From a virus, in the IMG/VR virus record IMGVR_UViG_3300037584_003644, positions 1 to 31,357 of that record: 31,357 nt of DNA. One strand, 5' to 3'. The translations under genes and the position numbers were made by a program. The notes under the pieces are model-generated. The model saw nothing but the letters and a program-made list of their open reading frames with translations, was not told the DNA's origin and did not search any database. This document shows, piece after piece, positions 22,357 to 29,227 of this stretch; the stretch's first letter is position 1, and every line of letters begins with the position of its first letter.

Positions 22357-22434
22357 ACCCCCATAAACAGGGGGTAGGATAGGGGTTGACCCTATATAAC
22401 CTAACTGGTAGGTTTCTTTGACCGGCAGGACCGG
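22357..22434 (+). ncRNA. Run of short hairpins in the terL-cargo gap
   Basis: Four stems stand side by side: ACCCCC/GGGGGT (22357-22362/22370-22375), ATAGGG/CCCTAT (22379-22384/22390-22395), AACCTA/TAGGTT (22398-22403/22409-22414) and CCGG/CCGG (22422-22425/22431-22434). The last three have 5-base loops. None is followed by a T-run, so this is not a clear intrinsic terminator. It may be a leader structure, processing site or transcription barrier for the cargo genes. Confidence 0.4.
22386..22414 (+). promoter_or_regulatory. Possible promoter for the cargo island
   Basis: TTGACC (22386-22391), 17 bases, then TAGGTT (22409-22414). The -35 matches five of six consensus bases and the -10 keeps TA...T. 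The hairpin stems overlap it. It would give the island independent expression. Confidence 0.35.
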
Positions 22435-22440
22435 AACCAA

Positions 22441-22989
22441 ATGAAAAAGAATAGAGAATATAATGGCCTAAGTTATTACTTAGAATTGGATAAGGCATTT
22501 GTTAACAGCAAAGCGCAAGGTCCGTATGTGGTTGATATGCCTTATGGTAATAGTATGCGCTCAAAACCAACTAAGGACTATTGGGAAATCATGCAGTTAA
22601 TTTATTTTGCTGATGCTATTGGTGCAAATTTAGGTTGTGTAGAACGAGACATGGGTGTTGATGAGGTTGAGTATATTCGTTTTCACGATGTAGCTCTCTA
22701 TGACATTAATTATAGTAGCGAACAAATCAATGAGCGCGGTTTTGAAAAATCAACTTTTAAACTTTTAAAGCGTTTAGTTGTTCGTTTGTTTTATTGGTTG
22801 CCCGAGGAAAACTTTAAGACAGCACAAGAGATTTTAGACTATTGCGCTAAGTTTGGTTATGACTCAATGACTTTAGGAGATTTCCGTAAGGCAGTTGCAG
22901 AAAAAGCCAAACAAATGAATTTAGAGGAACCTTGTGAATATGAAGGCGAGCGGGATAACGCTGGTTTACCTTTTGCTTATTCTTTTTAA
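22441..22989 (+). CDS. Cargo gene 1: hypothetical soluble protein
   Basis: 182 residues. Mixed alpha/beta with several aromatic-rich stretches ('DYWEIMQLIYFADAIGANLG', 'LLKRLVVRLFYWLPEENF') and a helical C-terminal half. No signal peptide, and no family recognised. It opens a five-gene group lying between terminase and the head genes, where lambda-like phages normally go straight from terL to the gpW gene. Such insertions (morons) often carry lysogenic-conversion or anti-defence functions, but nothing in this sequence shows which. Confidence 0.6.
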   Translation: MKKNREYNGLSYYLELDKAFVNSKAQGPYVVDMPYGNSMRSKPTKDYWEIMQLIYFADAIGANLGCVERDMGVDEVEYIRFHDVALYDINYSSEQINERGFEKSTFKLLKRLVVRLFYWLPEENFKTAQEILDYCAKFGYDSMTLGDFRKAVAEKAKQMNLEEPCEYEGERDNAGLPFAYSF

Positions 22990-23011
22990 CCAAAAAGAAA
23001 GGAACAAACGA

Positions 23012-23251
23012 ATGACAATATTTCGGGTAAAAATATATAACAGCGACAATAAGTTAATCCATGATGAATATGCACACAGTAATAACCATGCTAACAAGAT
23101 TGCTTCTCATTGGGAAAATTTGCCTGTGAATTTAGGCTTTAGAATTGATAAGAGGTCTTATCGAGTTTTAAATTCAAAACAAGGCTGGATTGATTTTCTA
23201 AACAAAAGAAGAAAGGAACAAAATAAAGACTTACAAGTTACGAGTAGATGA
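23012..23251 (+). CDS. Cargo gene 2: small hypothetical protein
   Basis: 79 residues from ATG 23012, with AAAGAAAGGA about 10 bases upstream; the same frame extends upstream to 22934 but that part overlaps cargo gene 1 without a site. 'MTIFRVKIYNSDNKLIHDEYAHSN' opens a beta-rich, basic protein. The start of the next gene reads 'KTYKLRVDDYIIYEKNYIVEANS', a loosely similar pattern, so the two may be distant paralogues (inference). Function unknown. Confidence 0.55.
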   Translation: MTIFRVKIYNSDNKLIHDEYAHSNNHANKIASHWENLPVNLGFRIDKRSYRVLNSKQGWIDFLNKRRKEQNKDLQVTSR

Positions 23252-23645
23252 CTATATTATTTATGAAAAGAATTATATAGTTGAGGCTAATTCTGTTAAG
23301 GAAGCTAGGGAGAAGTTTAAGCGCGGGGAGTGGATTGATTCAGAGGGTGAAAATGATTCAACATTTTATAAGAGCATTATTAAAAAGGTTACACAAAGAA
23401 TTTATAAGGATACCTTTCTTGAGTTCCTTGCGTCCGAAGGTTGGGAGATGCGTAAAGGTAAGAAGTACAGCCCTAACGTCCTTTATAAAAACGTGGCAGG
23501 GTTTAGCCATTCACTGTTTTGGTTTTGTACTGAAAACAAAGCAGAGCAGTTTATAAATAAACCAAGCGGGGCGGAGCTTTGGGGCACATTTAATTATGAT
23601 GATGGTTTAAGTTCTCTTAAAGTAGATAAGGTTTTAAAAGTATGA
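23223..23645 (+). CDS. Cargo gene 3: hypothetical protein with apparent ATA start
   Basis: The frame is open from 23202 to TAA-free 23645 and codes for well-behaved protein (about 140 residues), yet has no ATG, GTG or TTG until ATG 23448. At 23223 ATA is preceded by GAAAGGA at the same distance used by cargo gene 2. Reading from there gives '(M)KTYKLRVDDYIIYEKNY', continuing through 'SVKEAREKFKRGEWID' to 'SSLKVDKVLKV'. Either ATA is used, the ATG mutated to ATA, or only the 65-residue part from 23448 is made. The 'GWEMRKGKKYSPNVLY' and 'FWFCTENKAEQF' segments are compact and aromatic. Function unknown. Confidence 0.5.
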   Translation: MKTYKLRVDDYIIYEKNYIVEANSVKEAREKFKRGEWIDSEGENDSTFYKSIIKKVTQRIYKDTFLEFLASEGWEMRKGKKYSPNVLYKNVAGFSHSLFWFCTENKAEQFINKPSGAELWGTFNYDDGLSSLKVDKVLKV

Positions 23646-23914
23646 AAAACAAAAAAAAAGAAACTACTGTAATTGTTGAAGCGTATGTTCCCGGCGGGAT
23701 TGGTATTATAAAAAAAATGTTACAACCTATTAAAGAGGTTCAAAAGGTCCAATCTAACAAACTATTAAAACTAGACGCAAAAAATAATTATGATGTAACA
23801 AAGTTTGGAATAGCTCTTTTAGAAAATGAAAAAGAGAGTGTTAGTCTTACAATATCAAGAATTGATGGAGATAAAATCTTTTCTGTTGATTTACATTTGC
23901 AGTCCTTAACGTGA
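23642..23914 (+). CDS. Cargo gene 4: small hypothetical protein
   Basis: 90 residues, ATGA overlap with the preceding stop. A Lys-rich start (first seven residues) is followed by 'TTVIVEAYVPGGIGIIKKML' and a beta-rich C-terminal half ('SVSLTISRIDGDKIFSVDLH'). There is no membrane segment strong enough to call and no known family. The C-terminal overlap with the next GTG start keeps it in the same transcript. Confidence 0.55.
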   Translation: MKNKKKETTVIVEAYVPGGIGIIKKMLQPIKEVQKVQSNKLLKLDAKNNYDVTKFGIALLENEKESVSLTISRIDGDKIFSVDLHLQSLT

Positions 23915-24078
23915 AAAAACCAATTAAATGCCCTAAGTGCGGTCATAAGTTAAACCTTGGCACTCTTATGGGTTCTCGTACTTCAGACGCTAAAAAAGAA
24001 TCATCAAAGGCTAACGCAAGCAAACCACCCCGCCCGGGAAGCAAGCCAAGGGGTAGACCGCGTAAGTCTGAAATTTGA
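23911..24078 (+). CDS. Cargo gene 5: mini-protein with CxxC zinc half-site and AT-hook
   Basis: 55 residues read from the sequence (GTG 23911 in a GTGA overlap; TGA 24076-24078). The N-terminus 'IKCPKCGHKL' holds a Cys-x-x-Cys-Gly-His zinc-knuckle half, so dimerisation may be needed to complete a metal site. The C-terminal half is disordered, rich in Ser, Lys and Pro, and ends 'GSKPRGRPRKS', whose R-G-R-P core is an AT-hook for the DNA minor groove. It is likely a DNA- or RNA-binding regulator. The stop codon lies inside the ATTTGAAAC element, so its 3' end was shaped around that element or vice versa. Confidence 0.6.
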   Translation: MKKPIKCPKCGHKLNLGTLMGSRTSDAKKESSKANASKPPRPGSKPRGRPRKSEI

Positions 24079-24081
24079 AAC
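24073..24081 (+). promoter_or_regulatory. Late-region element ATTTGAAAC, copy before gpW-like gene
   Basis: Overlaps the stop of the AT-hook mini-protein, with 30 bases to ATG 24112. It marks the switch from cargo genes to the head module. Confidence 0.55.
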
Positions 24082-24111
24082 ACAAATAAACCCTCATACT
24101 ATCGCCGTTAA

Positions 24112-24678
24112 ATGGCGGCGACTACACCGACAATAGAACCGTATGAGTTAATTGCCGGGGACACACTTAGATTTGATAAGACGGTGGTGGACTACACCCC
24201 GGCAGATGGGTGGTCCCTAAGTTATTCATTTAGAAGCAAAACCGGAACCGGTTTTAACATCTCCGCATCGAGTAACGCTAACGATTACTCTATAACTGTT
24301 GCCGCTTCTGTTACTGCTAATTACACCGCTGGAACTTATGCTTGGCAAGCTTACGTTACCAAATCCGGTGAACGTTATATGGTTGATTCTGGTAAGTTAA
24401 CCATTAAAGCAAACCTCAACGCTTTAGCTACGTCCGCAACAACCGACCAAAGAACACACACCCGCGTTATGGTTGAGGCTATTCGTAGCGTCTTAGAGGG
24501 TAGAGCAACCAGTGACATGGAGTCTTACAATATTGGTGGACGAAGTGTTAACAAGATTCCAATAAACGAGTTAGCGGATTTATTGCAGAGATACGAGGAC
24601 CGGTTAAAAGCGGAAGAGGGTTTTCGTAAGACGAAGGACGGCAAGGGGACAGGCAGACTAATTAAAGCAAGATTTTAA
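24112..24678 (+). CDS. Ig-like domain fused to gpW-like head-tail joining domain
   Basis: 188 residues. About 1-105 form a beta-sandwich ('YELIAGDTLRFDKTVVDYTP' through 'VDSGKLTIKANL'). About 120-178 are helical with 'DMESYNIGGRSVNKIPINELADLLQRYEDR', cited here by its GGRSVNKIP core, a pattern of gpW family head-completion proteins. It sits between terminase and portal exactly where lambda W does, but gpW itself is only about 68 residues, so the N-terminal domain is an addition. Likely role: closing the portal after packaging and offering a tail docking surface. Confidence 0.65.
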   Translation: MAATTPTIEPYELIAGDTLRFDKTVVDYTPADGWSLSYSFRSKTGTGFNISASSNANDYSITVAASVTANYTAGTYAWQAYVTKSGERYMVDSGKLTIKANLNALATSATTDQRTHTRVMVEAIRSVLEGRATSDMESYNIGGRSVNKIPINELADLLQRYEDRLKAEEGFRKTKDGKGTGRLIKARF

Positions 24679-24679
24679 A

Positions 24680-26134
24680 ATGGGTTTAGTTGATAGAATA
24701 GCCAAGCGGTTTGGTTTTGTTAAAGAACAACAAAAAAGAAGCTTTCAAGGAGCGAGCGTGTCCCGCTTAACAAGTGATTGGCTTGCACCAACTACAACGG
24801 CAGACGAAGAAATAAGGCGGGACTTAGTTAGGTTAAGGGGACGTTGCAGGGAGTTAGAAAGAAATAACGATTATGTCCGCCGCTATTTAGACGGTCTCGA
24901 AAACAACGTACTAGGGGCGCATGGGATAGGGTTACAAATGAAGGTTATGGACCAACCCAACACCCCGGACAGATTTGCTAACTTTGCTATTGAGCAAGCT
25001 TGGACCGCATGGGGTAAAGCTGCCAATTGCACCCCAACGGGTAAAATGACTTGGCGAGACTTACAACGTTTAGCGTTGAGAAGTTGCGCTAGGGACGGGG
25101 ATGTTCTTATTAGAATTTTAAGAGGTTACAAAAATAATTTCGGGTTTGCTTTGCAGATTATCGAAGCGGACCGGTTAGACAATGACCATAACGAGACATT
25201 AAAGAACGGTAACGAGATTAGAATGGGTGTAGAGGTTGACCAGTTTGGAAAAGCAATAGCTTACCATATACTTGAAAACCATCCGGGCAAGAGTTACGCG
25301 GCAAGCTTTAGAAAGCGTCAACGTATACCAGCAAACGAAATTATCCACGTTTACAATCAAGAACGCATTAGCCAAACCCGGGGTGTTCCTTGGATGGTTA
25401 GCGCAATGACTCGGTTACAACAATTAGCCGGTTATGAAGAGGCGGAAGTTGTAGCCGCAAGAGTAAGCTCTTGTAAAATGGGATGGTTACTTAAAGAAAA
25501 CTCAGAAGGTTACACCGGTGAAGAGGATTCTGATTTCAATCATTTAATGGAAGCCGAGCCGGGAACCATTGAGGAGTTACCTAGTGGTATGAAGTTCCAA
25601 GAGTGGAACCCGTCACACCCAACAACAGCCTATAGAGATTTTGTTAAAACTTGTTTGCGCGGAATTGCCAGTGGTCTCGGAGTATCTTACGAACTAATAA
25701 GCGGGGACTTGGAGGGGGTTAATTATTCAAGCATTCGGGCGGGGGTACTAGAACAACGTGAACATTTTAAGAAGGTTCAACAGTGGTATATTGACGGGTT
25801 TGTAGGTCCAGTGTTTGAGGCATGGTTAGAGTCTGCAATGTTGGCAAACTACTTTCCGTTTAACATTGGACGATTTGACAAGATGAATGCCCCCACATGG
25901 AAACCAAGACGGTGGGCATGGGTAGACCCGTTAAAAGATTTACAAGCTAACGTTGCGGCAGTTGAGGCAGGGTTAAAGTCTAGGCGCACAATTATAGCCG
26001 AGGGAGGCGGAGACGTTGAGGACGTATTTGACCAAATAGCATTAGACAACACTTTAGCTGATGAGAAGGGGTTAAAGTTTGGTGAAGATTTGAAACAGCA
26101 AGACGAAAACGTAATCTCTGAACAAGATGAGTGA
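24680..26134 (+). CDS. Portal protein, lambda family
   Basis: 484 residues, ATG two bases after the gpW-like stop. Landmarks of the lambda gpB family are 'RELERNNDYVRRYLDGLENNVLG' (about 57-79), 'RSCARDGDVLIRILRGY' (about 135-151), 'IPANEIIHVYNQERISQTRGVP' and 'GVSYELISGDLEGVNYSSIRAG'. Twelve copies form the DNA gate, the terminase docking site and the tail attachment point. The C-terminus is acidic. The last 40 bases hold an ATTTGAAAC element and overlap the protease-capsid ATG. Confidence 0.92.
   Translation: MGLVDRIAKRFGFVKEQQKRSFQGASVSRLTSDWLAPTTTADEEIRRDLVRLRGRCRELERNNDYVRRYLDGLENNVLGAHGIGLQMKVMDQPNTPDRFANFAIEQAWTAWGKAANCTPTGKMTWRDLQRLALRSCARDGDVLIRILRGYKNNFGFALQIIEADRLDNDHNETLKNGNEIRMGVEVDQFGKAIAYHILENHPGKSYAASFRKRQRIPANEIIHVYNQERISQTRGVPWMVSAMTRLQQLAGYEEAEVVAARVSSCKMGWLLKENSEGYTGEEDSDFNHLMEAEPGTIEELPSGMKFQEWNPSHPTTAYRDFVKTCLRGIASGLGVSYELISGDLEGVNYSSIRAGVLEQREHFKKVQQWYIDGFVGPVFEAWLESAMLANYFPFNIGRFDKMNAPTWKPRRWAWVDPLKDLQANVAAVEAGLKSRRTIIAEGGGDVEDVFDQIALDNTLADEKGLKFGEDLKQQDENVISEQDE
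26088..26096 (+). promoter_or_regulatory. Late-region element ATTTGAAAC, copy before capsid gene
   Basis: Inside portal codons, 30 bases before ATG 26127. The spacing equals that of intergenic copies, which argues that the element is functional rather than a stop-codon by-product. Confidence 0.5.
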
Positions 26135-28094
26135 GGAAATAGAACAACGGCACATAGTTAATGTGCAAGAGGACGCTACTACTGTAACCATCACAATGGA
26201 AAAGAACCCGGAAGAACCGGAAGGTGTTACAGAATCAACAGAACCGGACCCCGAAGGTGGAGAGGGTAATGCTTATGATGAGGACAAGGACAAGCACCGA
26301 GCAACTGAAAAAGTAGTTACCCGGGAAGCCATTAACGCTGAAGTCCGAGCATTAGAAGAGTCTAACGTGGTTGAATTGTCTTTTAGTTCCGAGACACCCG
26401 TAGAAAGAGACGGGTATTTAGAAGTTTTAGACCATAACGCGGAAAGTGTTAATTTAACGCGCTTAAACAATCGCGCACCACTTTTATTAAACCATGACCC
26501 TAATGACCAAATTGGTGTTGTGGAATCTGCTCGAATAGATGACGACAAAGTAGGGAGGGCAGTAGTCCGGTTTAGCAAATCAGCACGAGCGCAAGAAATT
26601 TACAGAGACATATTAGATAAAGTTCGTGGGTTAACGAGCATTGGTTATTATGTCCTCAATACGGTTAGGGAACAAGCTACCGAAGGGCTGGACACCTTGA
26701 GGGCATCTAGTTGGCTACCGTTAGAGATAAGCGTGGTTTCTGTACCAGCGGACCCATCGGTTGGAGTTGGCCGGAGTGTTCAAATCGAACAACCGCAACA
26801 AACTAAAACTATTAAATTAGAAAATAATAATATGAGTGAAGAAGTAAAAAACGACGCTCCTAACGTTGAGGTGATTGCGGAAAATACACGCAATGCCGAG
26901 CTTAAACGTTCTAAGGAGTTAACTGCGCTAGGCGCACGTTATAACTGCATGGATGACGCACATAACGCCATTCAAGACGGCAAGTCTCCGGGAGAGTTCT
27001 CTCGCTGGATTCTTGATAACCAACTTAAAACCGAGCCTGTTCAAGACAAGGGGGAAATCCTTGCTCCTAAAGAGGAAAAACGTTTTAGCCTTTGTGATGC
27101 CGTAGCCGGTTATCTAAGAGACGGACGTTTTGGAGGTTACGAAAACGAAGTTAGCCAAGAAGCTCAAAAGCGTTACGGTAGAGTCTCACAAGGCTTGCTT
27201 ATTCCTAATGACTTGAAAGTTCGTGACGTTACAGCCGCAACATCAGGCGGCGGACTTGGTTACGGTGGTAACACTATTGAGGACACTGTTGATTCTGCAA
27301 ACTTTATTGACCGACTATCTAATATGGTGGTTGTAGAGCAAGCGGGTGCAACTGTTCTATCTGGTCTACAAGGCAATGTTAGCATTCCTCGTATGTCTAC
27401 CGGCTCAACTGCCTATTGGGTAGCAGAGCAGGGAAGTCCTACCGAGGCTGTTCCAAGCTTTGACCAAGTAGCACTTACACCAAAACGTTTGAGCGTACAC
27501 GTTAACGTATCTAAGCAATTAATGATTCAGTCTTCTTTAGACATGGAGAATGTGCTTCGTAACGATATACTTAAAGCTCTTGCGATTGCGGAAGATTCTG
27601 CCGCTATTAACGGTAGTGGTTCTAGCAATGAGCCAACCGGAATTATAAACGCTTCCGGTATTGGGGACGAAGGAGACAATCAAACAATTAACTATTCTGA
27701 AATCTGGAATGTTATAAAGCAAGTTGACCAAGATAACGCTCTTATGGGTGATTTGGTTTGGTTAACTTCTGCCGCTGGACGCGCTAAACTAGCTACAACT
27801 GAAGTGGCAAGTTCAACCGCTAAGTTCTTACTGGACTCTGACAATCGAGTTGGTGGTTATCCATTGTTCACATCGAACAACGTACCGGACAACTTGGGTA
27901 GTGATTCAAATGGTACAGCCTTTATTTTTGGCAACATTGCAGACCTTATTATTGGTCGTTGGGATGGGGTCGAAATTTTGGTTGACCCTTTTACAAGTGC
28001 AAGCTCGGGGACAGTTCGCTTAATTGTTTCTCTCTTTACGGACATTGCTGTTCGTCATCCTGAGAGTTTCGCAATGACTAAAGCAGACCTTTAA
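26127..28094 (+). CDS. Prohead protease fused to HK97-fold major capsid protein
   Basis: 655 residues. About 1-62 are an acidic leader. About 63-215 form an HK97-type prohead protease with 'LLLNHDP' (His123) and 'RGLTSIGYYV' (Ser171). About 216-330 are a linker with charged helical scaffold-like character ('ELKRSKELTALGARY'). About 355-655 are an HK97-fold capsid protein ('GNVSIPRM', 'AYWVAEQG', 'LDMENVLRNDILKALAIAEDSA', 'FGNIADLIIGRWDGVEI'). The protease should release mature capsid subunits by cutting in the linker. An internal ATG at 26832 (residue 236, after an AATAAT stretch, weak site) could give extra capsid-only product. Confidence 0.93.
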   Translation: MSEEIEQRHIVNVQEDATTVTITMEKNPEEPEGVTESTEPDPEGGEGNAYDEDKDKHRATEKVVTREAINAEVRALEESNVVELSFSSETPVERDGYLEVLDHNAESVNLTRLNNRAPLLLNHDPNDQIGVVESARIDDDKVGRAVVRFSKSARAQEIYRDILDKVRGLTSIGYYVLNTVREQATEGLDTLRASSWLPLEISVVSVPADPSVGVGRSVQIEQPQQTKTIKLENNNMSEEVKNDAPNVEVIAENTRNAELKRSKELTALGARYNCMDDAHNAIQDGKSPGEFSRWILDNQLKTEPVQDKGEILAPKEEKRFSLCDAVAGYLRDGRFGGYENEVSQEAQKRYGRVSQGLLIPNDLKVRDVTAATSGGGLGYGGNTIEDTVDSANFIDRLSNMVVVEQAGATVLSGLQGNVSIPRMSTGSTAYWVAEQGSPTEAVPSFDQVALTPKRLSVHVNVSKQLMIQSSLDMENVLRNDILKALAIAEDSAAINGSGSSNEPTGIINASGIGDEGDNQTINYSEIWNVIKQVDQDNALMGDLVWLTSAAGRAKLATTEVASSTAKFLLDSDNRVGGYPLFTSNNVPDNLGSDSNGTAFIFGNIADLIIGRWDGVEILVDPFTSASSGTVRLIVSLFTDIAVRHPESFAMTKADL

Positions 28095-28119
28095 TTAGCT
28101 AGTGTTTTATTGTTAGTGC

Positions 28120-28153
28120 AAGGGGGAGGGGTAAATTCCCCCTCCCCCTTTTT
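28120..28153 (+). terminator. Intrinsic terminator after the capsid gene
   Basis: A 10-bp stem GGGGGAGGGG / CCCCTCCCCC (28122-28131/28139-28148), extended by two A-T pairs, has a 7-base loop and T5 after it. It probably limits read-through so that capsid mRNA exceeds that of downstream genes. The T-run ends five bases before the next ATG. Confidence 0.85.
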
Positions 28154-28158
28154 CTCTA

Positions 28159-28794
28159 ATGACTATAGTTAGAATAAATGACGGCATTATTAAAAATGAG
28201 ACAGCGGGTAACACTCAACTTGGAGGTTACACGAATGTCAAAACCAGTTCGTTAATTATTGTAGGTCCGCATAGTGAACAAAATCAAAACACAATATATT
28301 TACGCAAGACAGGGGGTAACGTCGCTATTCCTGTTAACCCTTCTGAAATCCTTAGTCTTACAAGACCGGACAACAGCCAATTTAATTTAGGGCAATGGGA
28401 AATTTTAACGAAACAAGACGACGACTCATGTGGATATATTGCGTTTTCATTTGTAATAATAGACGAAAGTAGAGACATAGTTATGTTAGCAGATTTTACA
28501 TATATCATGGATGAGTGGCCTACAACTTTTACTTTTAGAGGTTCTACTTTCACAGGCTATCTAGGGGAAGTGTCGGAGGAGAATAGTTTAGAGGTTGGGG
28601 GTTTAGTGCCCGAATACGACGCGGACGTATATTGTAAAAACTCAGACTTTTCTACACCCCTTGCCATTGGTGATGTTTTAACAGTAACAGCAAGTTTTGA
28701 TTCCTTATTAGTTGGTAATGAATACCGAGTACACACAAGGGGATTATCAGACGGCAACGTTATACAATACGGTTTAAAGGCTTTAAATGAGTAG
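28159..28794 (+). CDS. Decoration-like domain fused to head-tail connector-like domain
   Basis: 211 residues. About 1-98 are paralogous to the complete protein at 6847-7158 (shared YLRK-x-GG, QWEI and CG blocks). About 104-211 ('TTFTFRGSTFTGYLGEVSE' to 'NEYRVHTRGLSDGNVIQYGL') resemble gpFII-like head-completion/connector proteins, cited from pattern only. It follows the capsid gene, where lambda-like phages have decoration and connector genes, so one polypeptide may serve both roles. Its ATG is almost touching the terminator T-run, and there is no recognisable ribosome site, so output should be low. Confidence 0.6.
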   Translation: MTIVRINDGIIKNETAGNTQLGGYTNVKTSSLIIVGPHSEQNQNTIYLRKTGGNVAIPVNPSEILSLTRPDNSQFNLGQWEILTKQDDDSCGYIAFSFVIIDESRDIVMLADFTYIMDEWPTTFTFRGSTFTGYLGEVSEENSLEVGGLVPEYDADVYCKNSDFSTPLAIGDVLTVTASFDSLLVGNEYRVHTRGLSDGNVIQYGLKALNE

Positions 28795-29227
28795 TCCCTA
28801 TAACAATATAGACTCTAAGCTAGAGTTAGCAGTTAAAGAGGTATTAACTGAGGCTAGTTGGTGGTCTACCTATTCGTCTGTCTATGACGCTCACCCCGGG
28901 ATTAATGACGGGGCATTTGAGAAAAACGGTATAATTTGTTTTGCGGAAAGCGCAGAGGAGAGAAGTAATTTATCAGGGATTTGGGTAGTGCGGATAAACG
29001 TAGAAATTAGAACGAACGTAGACCCGACAAATGCGGCAAGTACTCACCGGACTTTGTTAGCAAAGGTCCGCGATTTGTTTTTGGATTCGACACTACCCAC
29101 TACTTTAGATGCAACAGACCAAGACATTAGGACAAGCGGGGTGTCCGGGTTTCGGCTTAGTCAAAGCGTTGAGGATAGGTTTCTTGTGGGGACAATAAGT
29201 TTCGACGTTTGCGCTAGTGGCTACTAA
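28787..29227 (+). CDS. Tail terminator-like protein
   Basis: 146 residues, ATG inside the end of the previous gene. 'DSKLELAVKEVLTEASWW' (about 9-26) opens a helix, followed by a beta sheet ('GIWVVRINVEIRTNVDPTNAAS', 'LLAKVRDLFLDSTLPTTLD', 'VEDRFLVGTISFDV') with the spacing usual for tail terminators (lambda U type), which cap the tube and join it to the head. The assignment rests on pattern and position before the tail-tube gene; a neck protein is an alternative. It overlaps the next GTG by 11 bases. Confidence 0.55.
   Translation: MSSPYNNIDSKLELAVKEVLTEASWWSTYSSVYDAHPGINDGAFEKNGIICFAESAEERSNLSGIWVVRINVEIRTNVDPTNAASTHRTLLAKVRDLFLDSTLPTTLDATDQDIRTSGVSGFRLSQSVEDRFLVGTISFDVCASGY

Noticed and set aside
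23281-23556. 91-residue frame in the cargo island
   Set aside because: It lies in a different frame from the coding stretch 23223-23645, is rich in Arg/Leu/Ser and looks like a shadow of that gene.
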